Shown piece by piece: positions 35,985-44,083 of a DNA stretch of 64,000 bases. The DNA comes from an uncultured Pseudomonadales bacterium (lineage in GTDB: Bacteria > Pseudomonadota > Gammaproteobacteria > Pseudomonadales > Cellvibrionaceae), in assembly GCA_947494095.1 (NCBI GenBank), contig CANLTI010000010.1, positions 22,466 to 86,465 of the forward strand. The letters are read 5' to 3'. Numbering within the stretch: the stretch's first letter is position 1; each line of letters starts with the position of its first letter. A program made the translations under genes and the position numbers. The notes below the pieces were generated by a model that saw only the letters and a program-made list of their open reading frames with translations, had not been told where the DNA came from and searched no databases.

Positions 35985-36839
35985 ATGCCGCGCAAGCTTG
36001 TTACTGAATTTGTAAAAATTGCAACCGCCGGCGAAACAATCGACGGGCGCAATATCTCTGAGCAACAAATACACGATATGGCCGAAACGTACGACCGTAA
36101 TGATTACACCGCGGTCATATCCTACGAGCACATTAAATATTTTGGCAATATGGGTGTTGTACAAGAGGTTAAAACCGATAAAGACGGTAAGGGTCGCGTA
36201 AGCTTGTACGCAAAAATAACCCCCTCAGAAGATTTGATTTACATTAATCGCAATGGCCAAAAACTATTTACCTCTATTGAACTAAACCCCGATTTTGTGG
36301 GTACAGGTAAAGCCTACTTAGTAGGCCTTGCTGTAACCGATACCCCCGCCAGCTTGGGTACCGAAGAGCTGCATTTTTCTAACCGCAAGCAAGCGCCTAA
36401 TAATGTCTTTTCGAATACTGTGGAATTACAGCCGTTGCAATTTGAGCAAGAAGGCTCATTGCTAAACCGTTTATTTGGTCGCACCCAACAAACCGATAAC
36501 CCGAGTGATGATGAAATGTCAAAAGAAGCGCTAGAAAATTTAACACAAACCGTAGCCAACTTGGCCTCAAAAGTAGAAGCCTTTACCGCTGCCCCCATTG
36601 CGCCAGTAGTAACAACGCCAGTAAAACCCGAAGAAGTACCCACTGATTTGGTTGAAAAGTTCAATACCCTTAGCGCGGCCAATACTGATTTGAGCGAAAA
36701 ATTTAATACCTTACAAGCAGAAAATGCCGAGCTAAAAACTGAGTTTGCAGTGCTTAAAGAGTCATTGGGGGAGCCGGTGCCAGGTACTAACGGCGGGCAA
36801 GATTTGGGTGATGAAAGCACCGAAGCCGATATCATTTAA
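35985..36839 (+). CDS. Capsid scaffolding protease (P2 gpO family)
   Basis: Acts as internal scaffold and processes capsid proteins and itself. The 284 residues have the serine-protease half with likely triad Asp20, His49 and Ser97 (GETIDGRNI, ISYEHIKYF, LFTSIELN), then GLAVTDTPASLGTEEL, and a C-terminal coiled-coil scaffold (about 175-265) with NTLSAANTDLSEKFNTL and NTLQAENAELKTEF. First gene of the rightward late operon. Confidence 0.93.
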   Translation: MPRKLVTEFVKIATAGETIDGRNISEQQIHDMAETYDRNDYTAVISYEHIKYFGNMGVVQEVKTDKDGKGRVSLYAKITPSEDLIYINRNGQKLFTSIELNPDFVGTGKAYLVGLAVTDTPASLGTEELHFSNRKQAPNNVFSNTVELQPLQFEQEGSLLNRLFGRTQQTDNPSDDEMSKEALENLTQTVANLASKVEAFTAAPIAPVVTTPVKPEEVPTDLVEKFNTLSAANTDLSEKFNTLQAENAELKTEFAVLKESLGEPVPGTNGGQDLGDESTEADII

Positions 36840-36895
36840 TTTTTATGGGGGGGTACAAGTACTTTTAATTATCGCCACATTCGGGATTTCGAATT

Positions 36896-37930
36896 ATGCA
36901 TAAGAATACACGTATTAAGTTTAATGCATCTTGTAATGCAATCGCAAAAAACTACGGCGTAGACACCGTAGCGCAAACGTACTCAGCCACACCGACTATC
37001 GAACAAAAGTTAATGGATCGCGAAGAGGTTAATTCCAACTTCTTGCAAATGATCAATGTATTGCCTGTAACCGAGCAGCAAGGCCAAAAAGTTTTGGGTG
37101 GTGTTTCGGGTATTGTGGGTAAACGCACCAATACAGCTACTAAAGATCGTGAAACACAAGACCCTTTAGGTTTAACCTCCGGTGGTTATGATTGCCAGAA
37201 AAGTGAATTTGATATTCATATTCTATACGACACATTAAATGCTTGGGCTAAGTTCCCCGATTTTTACCAGCGTTTTGATAAGTATGTGCGTAAAGCTATC
37301 GCACTTGCCAAAATTAGCACAGGCTTTCACGGCATTAGTCGCGCAATAGAAACCGACCCCGCTACCAACCCCAACGGTGAAGATCTACACAAAGGCTGGA
37401 TTCAAAAGTTACGTGAATACGAAGAAGGCTCACAGGTATTTAGCGAAGGCAATACAGCTGGTCAAATACGTTTAGGTGCGGGTGGTGATTTTGTTAACTT
37501 AGATTCAGCTGTACATAGCTGTTTACAGTTAGTTGGCGAAACCATGCGCGACGACGGGGATTTGATTGCCATTGTTGGCCGCGATTTGTTAGCGTTGGAT
37601 AAAGCCAGCCTTTATGCCGCGCAAGGCCAGACTCCGACAGAAAAAGAACGTGTCGAAAATAATGCTGTCACCAAAACATACGGCAGTTTACCCGCAATGA
37701 ACTTTGGAAAAGTCCCCTCTCGTTTTTTGATGGTCACCTCTCTTGATAATTTATCTATTTATTATCAAGAAGGCAGTGTTCGCCAAAAGATCGAGGACAA
37801 TTCAAAGCGTGATCGCATCGAACACTACAACACGATTAACCTTGATTATGTTGTTGAAAACGAAGAGAAATGCGGCGTCTTTGATTTTAAAAACATAAAA
37901 CTTAAAGATGCTGAGGGCGATTGGGGCTAA
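36896..37930 (+). CDS. Major capsid protein (P2 gpN family)
   Basis: HK97-fold shell protein of 344 residues. N-terminus MHKNTRIKFNASCNAIAKNY, then PTIEQKLMDREEVNSNFLQM, KVLGGVSGIVGKRTN and RDREQDP-like KDRETQDPLG, typical for P2 gpN. It starts at ATG 36896 directly after the scaffold gene, which processes it. Confidence 0.94.
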   Translation: MHKNTRIKFNASCNAIAKNYGVDTVAQTYSATPTIEQKLMDREEVNSNFLQMINVLPVTEQQGQKVLGGVSGIVGKRTNTATKDRETQDPLGLTSGGYDCQKSEFDIHILYDTLNAWAKFPDFYQRFDKYVRKAIALAKISTGFHGISRAIETDPATNPNGEDLHKGWIQKLREYEEGSQVFSEGNTAGQIRLGAGGDFVNLDSAVHSCLQLVGETMRDDGDLIAIVGRDLLALDKASLYAAQGQTPTEKERVENNAVTKTYGSLPAMNFGKVPSRFLMVTSLDNLSIYYQEGSVRQKIEDNSKRDRIEHYNTINLDYVVENEEKCGVFDFKNIKLKDAEGDWG

Positions 37931-37987
37931 GCGCTTACCCTTTACATCTTGGTTTTATTAACACTATTAACTTGCTGAGTACTGACA

Positions 37988-38698
37988 ATGACCATTCATT
38001 TAATTATGGCGCACAAAAAAAAGTGCCAAGCCAAGCACGCGCTAGCACAGGCGCATAAAAAAATGGCGGGCAGTAGCGCAGCAACTGCCCCTGTACACGA
38101 CGGCCCACGTCAGCAGGAAGTTAATATTCAAGTAGCCGATAGCAGCCTAAAAGGCGACTTAGAGCGCTTGAGCGATCTAGAAAATATCGACGATAAAATT
38201 GCTTTAAAAAAATCGGAGTTAATCCCCAAGTACCTACCCATTGTGCAACACGCTGTAGAGTCGAATGTGGGTTATCACAGTGAAGTGTATTTTGCCGTAG
38301 CTTTGTGGTTGCTTGATGCGCAAATGTTCGAAGAGGCTTTGCCTATTTGTGACTTTGTTATACAGCGCCATATGCCTGTATTAGCCAGCTTTAAGCGTGA
38401 GGCTGCGACTATTTTTTGTGATGAAGTTTGGAAGTGGGCAGAGGCAGAATTTAAAAAGAGCCAAAGTAGCGAGCCCTATTTTAGCCAAGTGCTTGAGTAT
38501 GTGCAGAGCCAACAATGGCAGTGCCATTTGATTGTACATGCGCAACTATTAAAGTTAGCTGCAATGCAAGCAGAGCTTAAAGACGACTGGGCAAAAGCGG
38601 TTGCGTTGTATGAACAATGTATGGCTACCAACCCTGAAAAACACGGCGTTAAAACCAAGCACCAGAACGCCCTAAAAATGCAAAACCCAAAAACGTAA
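37988..38698 (+). CDS. Terminase small subunit (P2 gpM family)
   Basis: DNA-recognition partner of the large terminase. The 236 residues have a basic N-terminus (MAHKKKCQAKHALAQAHKKM) and a helical body with VGYHSEVYFAVALWLLDAQM and FEEALPICDFVIQRHMPV, as in gpM. It lies between capsid and head-completion genes as in P2. It should bind the phage cos site. Confidence 0.9.
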   Translation: MTIHLIMAHKKKCQAKHALAQAHKKMAGSSAATAPVHDGPRQQEVNIQVADSSLKGDLERLSDLENIDDKIALKKSELIPKYLPIVQHAVESNVGYHSEVYFAVALWLLDAQMFEEALPICDFVIQRHMPVLASFKREAATIFCDEVWKWAEAEFKKSQSSEPYFSQVLEYVQSQQWQCHLIVHAQLLKLAAMQAELKDDWAKAVALYEQCMATNPEKHGVKTKHQNALKMQNPKT

Positions 38699-38710
38699 AG
38701 GCTCCCCCAG

Positions 38711-38777
38711 GGTCATGGGCCGGTGTTTTACCACACGCAATTTGGCGTTGTTGCTAAACCATTCGGCCCCATGATCC
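38711..38777 (+). other. Imperfect inverted repeat before the head-completion gene
   Basis: GGTCATGGGCCG (38711-38722) pairs with CGGCCCCATGATCC (38764-38777) with two bulges and a 41-base loop. No T-run follows. It may be an RNA structure between gpM and gpL genes; its role is unknown. Confidence 0.35.
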
Positions 38778-38801
38778 TCTCAGAATTTTAAAAGGTTGAT
38801 T

Positions 38802-39254
38802 ATGTCATTCACTGGGCGCAATAAAACATTTGATGAAACGGTCGTGTCTAATAATGGTTTTTATCCTGATATTGCCTTGGGCGATGTACAAACCATATTT
38901 CGCGTACCGACAACCCTAGCTACGCAAACAGTGACTCATGAATTAACCGTTGCACTCTTTGACATTAATAAAGCGCTAATGGCTAAGCAGCAAGAGTGGC
39001 TAGCAGCGGGCTTTAATACGCTAGCGCAAGTAGATGAATACGACCAAGGCTTTCGCAGCACTTTGTATTTAGAAGCCGTGGCTTGCCGCACTAAAGCCTT
39101 TTTACTACGCGACTATCAAACATTTAGCCGGCGCGATGTTGCCGAAAACCTAGCGGTAGATGGTAACGATACCACCGAGTTTTTATGGACTAAAAGCGAT
39201 GCGGCTTTACGTGCATTACTGGGCGTGCCCGCTATTGGTGTGGACTTACTGTAA
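38802..39254 (+). CDS. Head completion/stabilisation protein (P2 gpL family)
   Basis: Closes the head-tail connector. The ATG at 38802 (MSFTGRNKTF), preceded by AAAAGG, gives 150 residues. Typical phrases: NGFYPDIALGDVQTIFRVP, TVALFDINKALMAKQQEW, and ENLAVDGNDTTEFLWTKSDA with a helical end. Its stop overlaps the start of the next gene (TAATG). Confidence 0.9.
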   Translation: MSFTGRNKTFDETVVSNNGFYPDIALGDVQTIFRVPTTLATQTVTHELTVALFDINKALMAKQQEWLAAGFNTLAQVDEYDQGFRSTLYLEAVACRTKAFLLRDYQTFSRRDVAENLAVDGNDTTEFLWTKSDAALRALLGVPAIGVDLL

Positions 39255-39739
39255 TGGCGTTAAAAAAGCTCAAACAATTAAACCACTTTTTACTACAGCA
39301 AAATTTTGTAGACGAAAACAAAATAGCAAGCTGGATGGAGTCGGGCAAGTTAGACCCTGCAAATAAAAACGAAGGCGATGCACTGTTAGTTTGCCGCTGC
39401 CATTACACCGCAATTTTTAGCATAGAAGGCTTTACGGGCAACCCCGATTTACTGTTTGTATTAGTGTGTACCTGGTTAATGATTAACGATGCCCAGCGCG
39501 ATAATTACGAATTACCCGCGCCCGATATCGACATAGATATTTTAGATAACGACAGCGCCGATATTGAAATACAAATAGAATTTAAAGAAGACATACACAT
39601 AGTGCCAGATGCCGCCGGCACCATTGAATACGACGGCCAGCAATGGGCGTTAGGCGCTAGCGAAGTACGCACGGTAGATGAAATAGCGGTTAATGATAAC
39701 GCTGCACGCGCAACCGATTTACCCGTGAGTAACACCTAG
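39254..39739 (+). CDS. Tail completion protein (P2 gpR-like)
   Basis: A 161-residue protein beginning KKLKQLNHFLLQQNFVDENK and containing FSIEGFTGNPDLLFVLVCTW and a very acidic middle (PAPDIDIDILDNDSADIEIQ), features of gpR-type tail completion proteins in HP1/P2-like phages. It overlaps both neighbours by one base. Confidence 0.82.
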   Translation: MALKKLKQLNHFLLQQNFVDENKIASWMESGKLDPANKNEGDALLVCRCHYTAIFSIEGFTGNPDLLFVLVCTWLMINDAQRDNYELPAPDIDIDILDNDSADIEIQIEFKEDIHIVPDAAGTIEYDGQQWALGASEVRTVDEIAVNDNAARATDLPVSNT

Positions 39740-40374
39740 TGCTAACGGTTGATGTAGCCAGTGGTTTAAATGCCTCACAGCGCTTGCAGTTAATTGCAAT
39801 GCCGCCGGCTAAGCGGCGCAGGGTATTGGCTAATATTGGCCGCAAAGTACGCGTAGCTAGCCGCAAGCGGTTACGCACGCAACGCGATATACAGGGTAAA
39901 AAATGGCAAGGCCGCCAAAGCGGTAAAAGCCGCAAAATGTTACGCGGTATCAGCAAGCGCATGGTTGTACTCAGTAATAGCAGTCAAACCGACGTGACGT
40001 TTAAGCACACTAAAACCGGCCGCATTGCCTACGCACAGCAATACGGTATAGCGCAAGAAATGACAGCCGCCCAAGCGGCTAAACAATACGGCACACCCGA
40101 TTACAAAGCGCCAGCAAGCGCCAGCCAAGCCAAAGCGTTACGTAATGCCGGCTACAAAATAAGACGCAAGCGCGGTAAAGGCTGGAAGTCGCCCACGCTT
40201 AAATGGATTACGCAAAATATAAGTAATGGCCAAGCCGGTTTTATTTTGCGCCTACTACGCGATGAGACACCTAAAAAAAGCTGGACGATTAATTTACCCG
40301 CGCGCAGCTTTTTAGGCGCAACGCAAAACGACATTAACGCAATGGCGCAAACCCTTTTTAACGCGAACGCATAG
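39739..40374 (+). CDS. Tail completion protein (P2 gpS-like / virion morphogenesis)
   Basis: Starts at GTG 39739, overlapping the previous stop (TAGTG). The 211 residues are very basic: MPPAKRRRVLANIGRKVRVA-SRKRLRTQRD followed by GKKWQGRQSGKSRKMLRGIS, the family hallmark, and a later KSWTINLPARSFLGATQNDI. Forms the tail tip that joins the head. Confidence 0.88.
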   Translation: MLTVDVASGLNASQRLQLIAMPPAKRRRVLANIGRKVRVASRKRLRTQRDIQGKKWQGRQSGKSRKMLRGISKRMVVLSNSSQTDVTFKHTKTGRIAYAQQYGIAQEMTAAQAAKQYGTPDYKAPASASQAKALRNAGYKIRRKRGKGWKSPTLKWITQNISNGQAGFILRLLRDETPKKSWTINLPARSFLGATQNDINAMAQTLFNANA

Positions 40375-40383
40375 GTAAAAATT

Positions 40384-41487
40384 ATGGCACAAGGCAAGGT
40401 TACGGTTAACAACCTCAATTTATCCCAAGGCGCTACGCCAGAAGTTGAGCGTAAGCTGTTATTTATTGGCACCTGCGCCACCGGCGTTGGCTCGGTTATT
40501 TCACTCAATAGCCAAAGTGATTTAAATATTTTATTGGGCGCGGCTAAATCAGAATTAAAAACTCAAGCGCTGGCAGCTCAGCTAAACGGTGGTGAAAATT
40601 GGCAGGCCTATGCTGCCCCGCAAAAAAATAATACAGATTGGCGTATTACTGCCAGTGATGCGTTTAGCAGCGTATCGGTTGAGGGGGTCGTCATTTGTAG
40701 CCCTGCGACGACTAAAGCTGCCGTGGTCGCCATTGGTGATGCCCTAGAAAGCTTTCGCACAACCAAAGCTCGCCGCTTATTTGCCTTAGTGGCCACCGCT
40801 AGCATAAGCGGTACTCAAACATGGGCCACCTACGAAACCACCCAAGCGGCTATTACAAACGGCGTAGCGGCGTACCGCGTAGCCTGTGTGCCGTTATTGC
40901 ACGGTAACGATGTAGGCGCGCTGGCTGGGCGCTTATGCAACCGTGCAGTATCTATTGCCGATAGCCCCATGCGCGTTGCCACCGGCCCCGTATTGGGCCT
41001 AGGTACTAGCGTATTAGATAAAGACGGCAACCCGCTAAGCGATGCCACTTTAGCCGCGCTAGATGCTAACCGGCTAAGTGCTGTACAGCGTTACGTTGAT
41101 TACCCAGGCACTTACTTTGGCGACTGCAATTTGCTTGATGCCCCAGGTGGCGATTATCAAGTGATCGAGCATTTACGCGTGGTGGATAAAGCCGCCCGCG
41201 CTGTACGTGTTTTATCGATTGCACGTGTGGCTAACCGCAGCTTTAACAGTACGCCTATTAGCATTGCTGCGAATAAAACCTACTTTGCACGGCCCTTGCG
41301 TTTAATGAGCCAAAGCACCGTATTTAATGGCGAACACTTCCCTGGTGAAATTAAACCCCCGAGTGACGACGCCATAACAATACAGTGGCTCAGTAAAACC
41401 CAAGTGGTTATTTATTTAAAGCTAAAGCCGTACAACAGCCCCAAAGATATTACCGCCAATATCGTGTTGGACTTAGCCAGCCACTAA
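40384..41487 (+). CDS. Tail sheath protein (DUF2586 family, HP1 type)
   Basis: Contractile tail sheath of 367 residues. It starts MAQGKVTVNNLNLSQGATPE, and has RKLLFIGTC, then a variable middle and a C-terminus with FARPLRLMSQSTVFNGEHFP and TQVVIYLKLKPYNSPKDITA. This matches DUF2586, the sheath of HP1/K139-like phages rather than P2 gpFI. The adjoining tube gene supports this. Confidence 0.85.
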   Translation: MAQGKVTVNNLNLSQGATPEVERKLLFIGTCATGVGSVISLNSQSDLNILLGAAKSELKTQALAAQLNGGENWQAYAAPQKNNTDWRITASDAFSSVSVEGVVICSPATTKAAVVAIGDALESFRTTKARRLFALVATASISGTQTWATYETTQAAITNGVAAYRVACVPLLHGNDVGALAGRLCNRAVSIADSPMRVATGPVLGLGTSVLDKDGNPLSDATLAALDANRLSAVQRYVDYPGTYFGDCNLLDAPGGDYQVIEHLRVVDKAARAVRVLSIARVANRSFNSTPISIAANKTYFARPLRLMSQSTVFNGEHFPGEIKPPSDDAITIQWLSKTQVVIYLKLKPYNSPKDITANIVLDLASH

Positions 41488-41531
41488 GCGGCGAAATTTA
41501 ATGTTTTAAATAATGATGACGGGTGATTGAT

Positions 41532-41984
41532 ATGGGTAAAAAACTAAGCGGGCAAGATGTAGACGCGATGATTGGCGATTACGCCGTAACTTTTAAGACA
41601 GTGTCTATTAGCATAGAAGACGGCAGTAAAGCCGCGATGGATAAAGGCCGCCCCAATGGTTTTGTGGACGGCAGTATTAGCGCCAGTGGTGACGTTACGC
41701 TAGACACCACAAATTTTAATTTGATTATTACAGCAGCCAAGAGCGCCGGCAGTTTTATGCAATTAGAACCGCTCGATATTGTGTTTAACGCAGCGAGCAG
41801 TAATGACGAACTCAATATTGAAGCCTTTGAATGTAAGCTAAAAGTGAGTGACTTATTAGATGCCGAAGCCGAAGGCGGCGAAAAGCTTTTTCACAAAATT
41901 GGTTACGAAGTGACAGGCAAAGAATTTGTGCGCATTAATGGCGTGCCTTATGCCAACACCGATCGCATCGAGTACTTGCGTTAA
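41532..41984 (+). CDS. Tail tube protein (DUF2597 family, HP1 type)
   Basis: A 150-residue inner tube protein from the ATG at 41532 (MGKKLSGQDVDAMIGDYAVT), with VSISIEDGSKAAMDKGRPNG and a C-terminal RINGVPYANTDRIEYLR. DUF2597 proteins follow DUF2586 sheath genes in HP1-like phages, as here. The stop overlaps the next start (TAATG). Confidence 0.85.
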   Translation: MGKKLSGQDVDAMIGDYAVTFKTVSISIEDGSKAAMDKGRPNGFVDGSISASGDVTLDTTNFNLIITAAKSAGSFMQLEPLDIVFNAASSNDELNIEAFECKLKVSDLLDAEAEGGEKLFHKIGYEVTGKEFVRINGVPYANTDRIEYLR

Positions 41985-42205
41985 TGGATGAGCTGGACAA
42001 AGCCAATAAGCTCATCGAACAAGCGTTAAGCATAAGCCTGGCTCACCAGCACGCAAAAAGCACAGCAGACCAAGTAAGCCTGGCACAGTGTAAAGATTGC
42101 AATATTGATATTCACTTACAGCGCCAAGCGCTCGGCGGCATAACACGCTGCGTAGAGTGCCAAGGCTACGCAAACCAAGAACGCCACTTAAAAGGTTTTG
42201 TATGA
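41984..42205 (+). CDS. TraR/DksA-type zinc finger protein
   Basis: A 73-residue protein with a C4 zinc finger: AQCKDCNIDIHLQRQALGG then TRCVECQGYA. TraR-like proteins bind RNA polymerase without ppGpp and shift transcription; small versions are common in the tail-lysis region of P2/HP1-like phages. Stop and next start overlap in ATGA. Confidence 0.85.
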   Translation: MDELDKANKLIEQALSISLAHQHAKSTADQVSLAQCKDCNIDIHLQRQALGGITRCVECQGYANQERHLKGFV

Positions 42206-42798
42206 AACATTTAACCTATGCACGCTTACGTGATATTTGCTTAAAAATGAATTATGCCTTTTTTGAAACAGGCGATTACAACATTAATATTGTCGGCGTG
42301 CGCAGCATAGATACCCACGCAAACACCTTTAACGATGTTATTTGTGTGGCGTTTAAAGTGGGCAACGCCACTCATGTCATGCAATTTAAAGCCACTACTG
42401 ATGCCGGCGTATATTACCGAAACAATCCCGTTAATGTAAACGGTACAGCGGTCATGCTGGCCGGCCAATATCGTGGCTTTTGGCAGCTGGGCTGGCATAA
42501 AAACAAGTATAAGGCGCTGGTACAAAAGTCACCTATTTGGGTGGGGCGTGATAACAATAAAGATTCAAAAATAAAGACTAACGGCAAAACTGAGCATGGC
42601 ATGTTCGGTATTAACTGTCATCGCGCCAGTGTTAATACCACTAGCAAAGTCGTGGATAAATTTAGCGCCGGTTGCCAAGTACTGGCTAACAGTAGCGACT
42701 TTGAATTGCTGATTAGTTTATGCCGTATAGCCGCCGAACGCTACGGTAATAGCTTTACTTACACGCTAATCGATGAGGCCGATCTATGGAACCTATAA
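42202..42798 (+). CDS. Putative endolysin, L,D-transpeptidase-fold
   Basis: A 198-residue protein; the ATG at 42202 follows AAAAGG and overlaps the TraR stop. The C-terminal motif GMFGINCHRAS - 11 residues - DKFSAGCQVL looks like the His and Ser-x-Gly-Cys active site of YkuD-type L,D-transpeptidase folds, with a possible catalytic Cys. Its place just before the holin gene suggests peptidoglycan attack during lysis. No glycosidase or amidase motif is present, and no other endolysin candidate is in the prophage. Confidence 0.6.
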   Translation: MKHLTYARLRDICLKMNYAFFETGDYNINIVGVRSIDTHANTFNDVICVAFKVGNATHVMQFKATTDAGVYYRNNPVNVNGTAVMLAGQYRGFWQLGWHKNKYKALVQKSPIWVGRDNNKDSKIKTNGKTEHGMFGINCHRASVNTTSKVVDKFSAGCQVLANSSDFELLISLCRIAAERYGNSFTYTLIDEADLWNL

Positions 42799-43367
42799 CC
42801 GCCATTGCTTTAGCTAAAAGTATTATTAGCGCCACAGGCCTTGGGACATGGGTACGCAATAAGCTCGGCGATACGATAGGCCATAATACCGCTAATGCCA
42901 TTGTCGATATTGCGACTAACGCCGCCGTGCCTACAGCGGGTAAAAAACTTACTGAGTCTGAGCTTGTAAACAATATTGCACACAGTACACGCCTTAAAAC
43001 GGAAGTTAAATTGCGCATCATGGAAAAAGAGCACGCGCTGATTTTTGCCGAGCTTAAAGATGTAAAGAGCGCACGTGACATGTACAGCAATAAAAACGAA
43101 ATGGCCGACAAAATAGCTAACCGTATTATCTCGATTAATCAATGGTTGGTTTTATTGCTGATTGCCGCTAATTGCGCAGTCGCCACCTTTGTCAAAGATT
43201 CATCATTAGCCATGACGCTAGGCAGCTTAATTAGCTTTTCGATTGGGGCTTTATGGCAAGAGCGCCAGCAAGTGATTGGCTTCTTTTTTGGCTCTAGCTT
43301 AGGCAGTAAACTTAAAAGTGCTATGCAATTTAACCCGAGTAGCCACAGTATTGACACTCAAAAATAA
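42786..43367 (+). CDS. Holin, 3TM-type
   Basis: A 193-residue protein starting MEPITAIALAKSIISATGLG, with a helical N-terminus (residues 1-100) and a C-terminal hydrophobic region of two to three segments (about 118-165: WLVLLLIAANCAVATFV, SLAMTLGSLISFSIGALW). It resembles the 3TM holin family first described from gene transfer agents. It overlaps the putative endolysin by 13 bases. Confidence 0.7.
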   Translation: MEPITAIALAKSIISATGLGTWVRNKLGDTIGHNTANAIVDIATNAAVPTAGKKLTESELVNNIAHSTRLKTEVKLRIMEKEHALIFAELKDVKSARDMYSNKNEMADKIANRIISINQWLVLLLIAANCAVATFVKDSSLAMTLGSLISFSIGALWQERQQVIGFFFGSSLGSKLKSAMQFNPSSHSIDTQK

Positions 43368-43377
43368 AAGGTTTGCG

Positions 43378-43590
43378 ATGTCTGATAAAAGCAACTTAGT
43401 GACGCATTATTCGTCAGTTTTTATGGGCGCTATAGCGAGCTTATCATTTAGTGAGTTTGTATCACTGTGCTTTTTATTGATTGGCCTAGCCACTTTTATT
43501 ATGAACTGGTACTACAAACATCAAGATCATCAATTAAAAATACGCAAGGCTGTAGTGCTTGCCCACAACCCAACCAAACCGAGTCAGTAA
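43378..43590 (+). CDS. Second small holin-like protein
   Basis: A 70-residue protein with one or two membrane segments (about 14-28 and 31-47, FVSLCFLLIGLATFIMNWYY) and a basic tail. Size, topology and place directly after the first holin fit an HP1-type holin, or an antiholin or spanin-like partner. Start is the ATG at 43378 after AAAAGG. Confidence 0.6.
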   Translation: MSDKSNLVTHYSSVFMGAIASLSFSEFVSLCFLLIGLATFIMNWYYKHQDHQLKIRKAVVLAHNPTKPSQ

Positions 43591-43591
43591 C

Positions 43592-44061
43592 ATGCAAGAA
43601 TTAACCGATTTAAATAAGCAGCATATTGAGCTAACCGTTTTAGGTTGCGACCTAGCCTTTAATGTAAACCGAACAATTCATAATGATTACGTGAATGCGG
43701 TAACGCAAAACAGCAAAGTAGCGCCGAGCCATAATTTTTTAATGTGTGCCGTGACCGAAGACAATAAAGACACCCTGCGTGATATTTTAAAAAAAACCCC
43801 TGGTGCCGAAGTGCATTTAGCCGGCGCGGTATTAGAGCAATACATGCCGGACTTGGACATTGTTGTAAAAAAGCCCAAGCCTACGCCCAGCAAATAGAAA
43901 ACAACGGGTATGAGCAATTGTGCGCGATTGCTGACAAGTACTTACCTGGGCACACGCACCACGCGCAAACCTTTGGGCGCGCACTGTATTTGGATAAAAC
44001 CTACTGGCAAAACATGAGCACCGCCGTGGCTAACGGCATAGCAAAATCATTTAACGGTTAA
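43592..44061 (+). CDS. Tail assembly chaperone with -1 frameshift extension (E/E+E' type)
   Basis: The zero-frame product runs 43592-43897 (101 residues, MQELTDLNKQHIELTVLG start). Near its end the codons GTA AAA AAG contain the slippery heptamer A-AAA-AAG at 43867-43873. A -1 shift there enters a second frame that stays open for 62 codons to 44061, giving a product of about 156 residues ending KSFNG. Tail chaperones of many phages are made this way, with the extension binding the tape measure protein that follows; the second frame has no start of its own. Confidence 0.8.
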
Positions 44062-44083
44062 TGAATGGGTGGCGGTTAATAGT

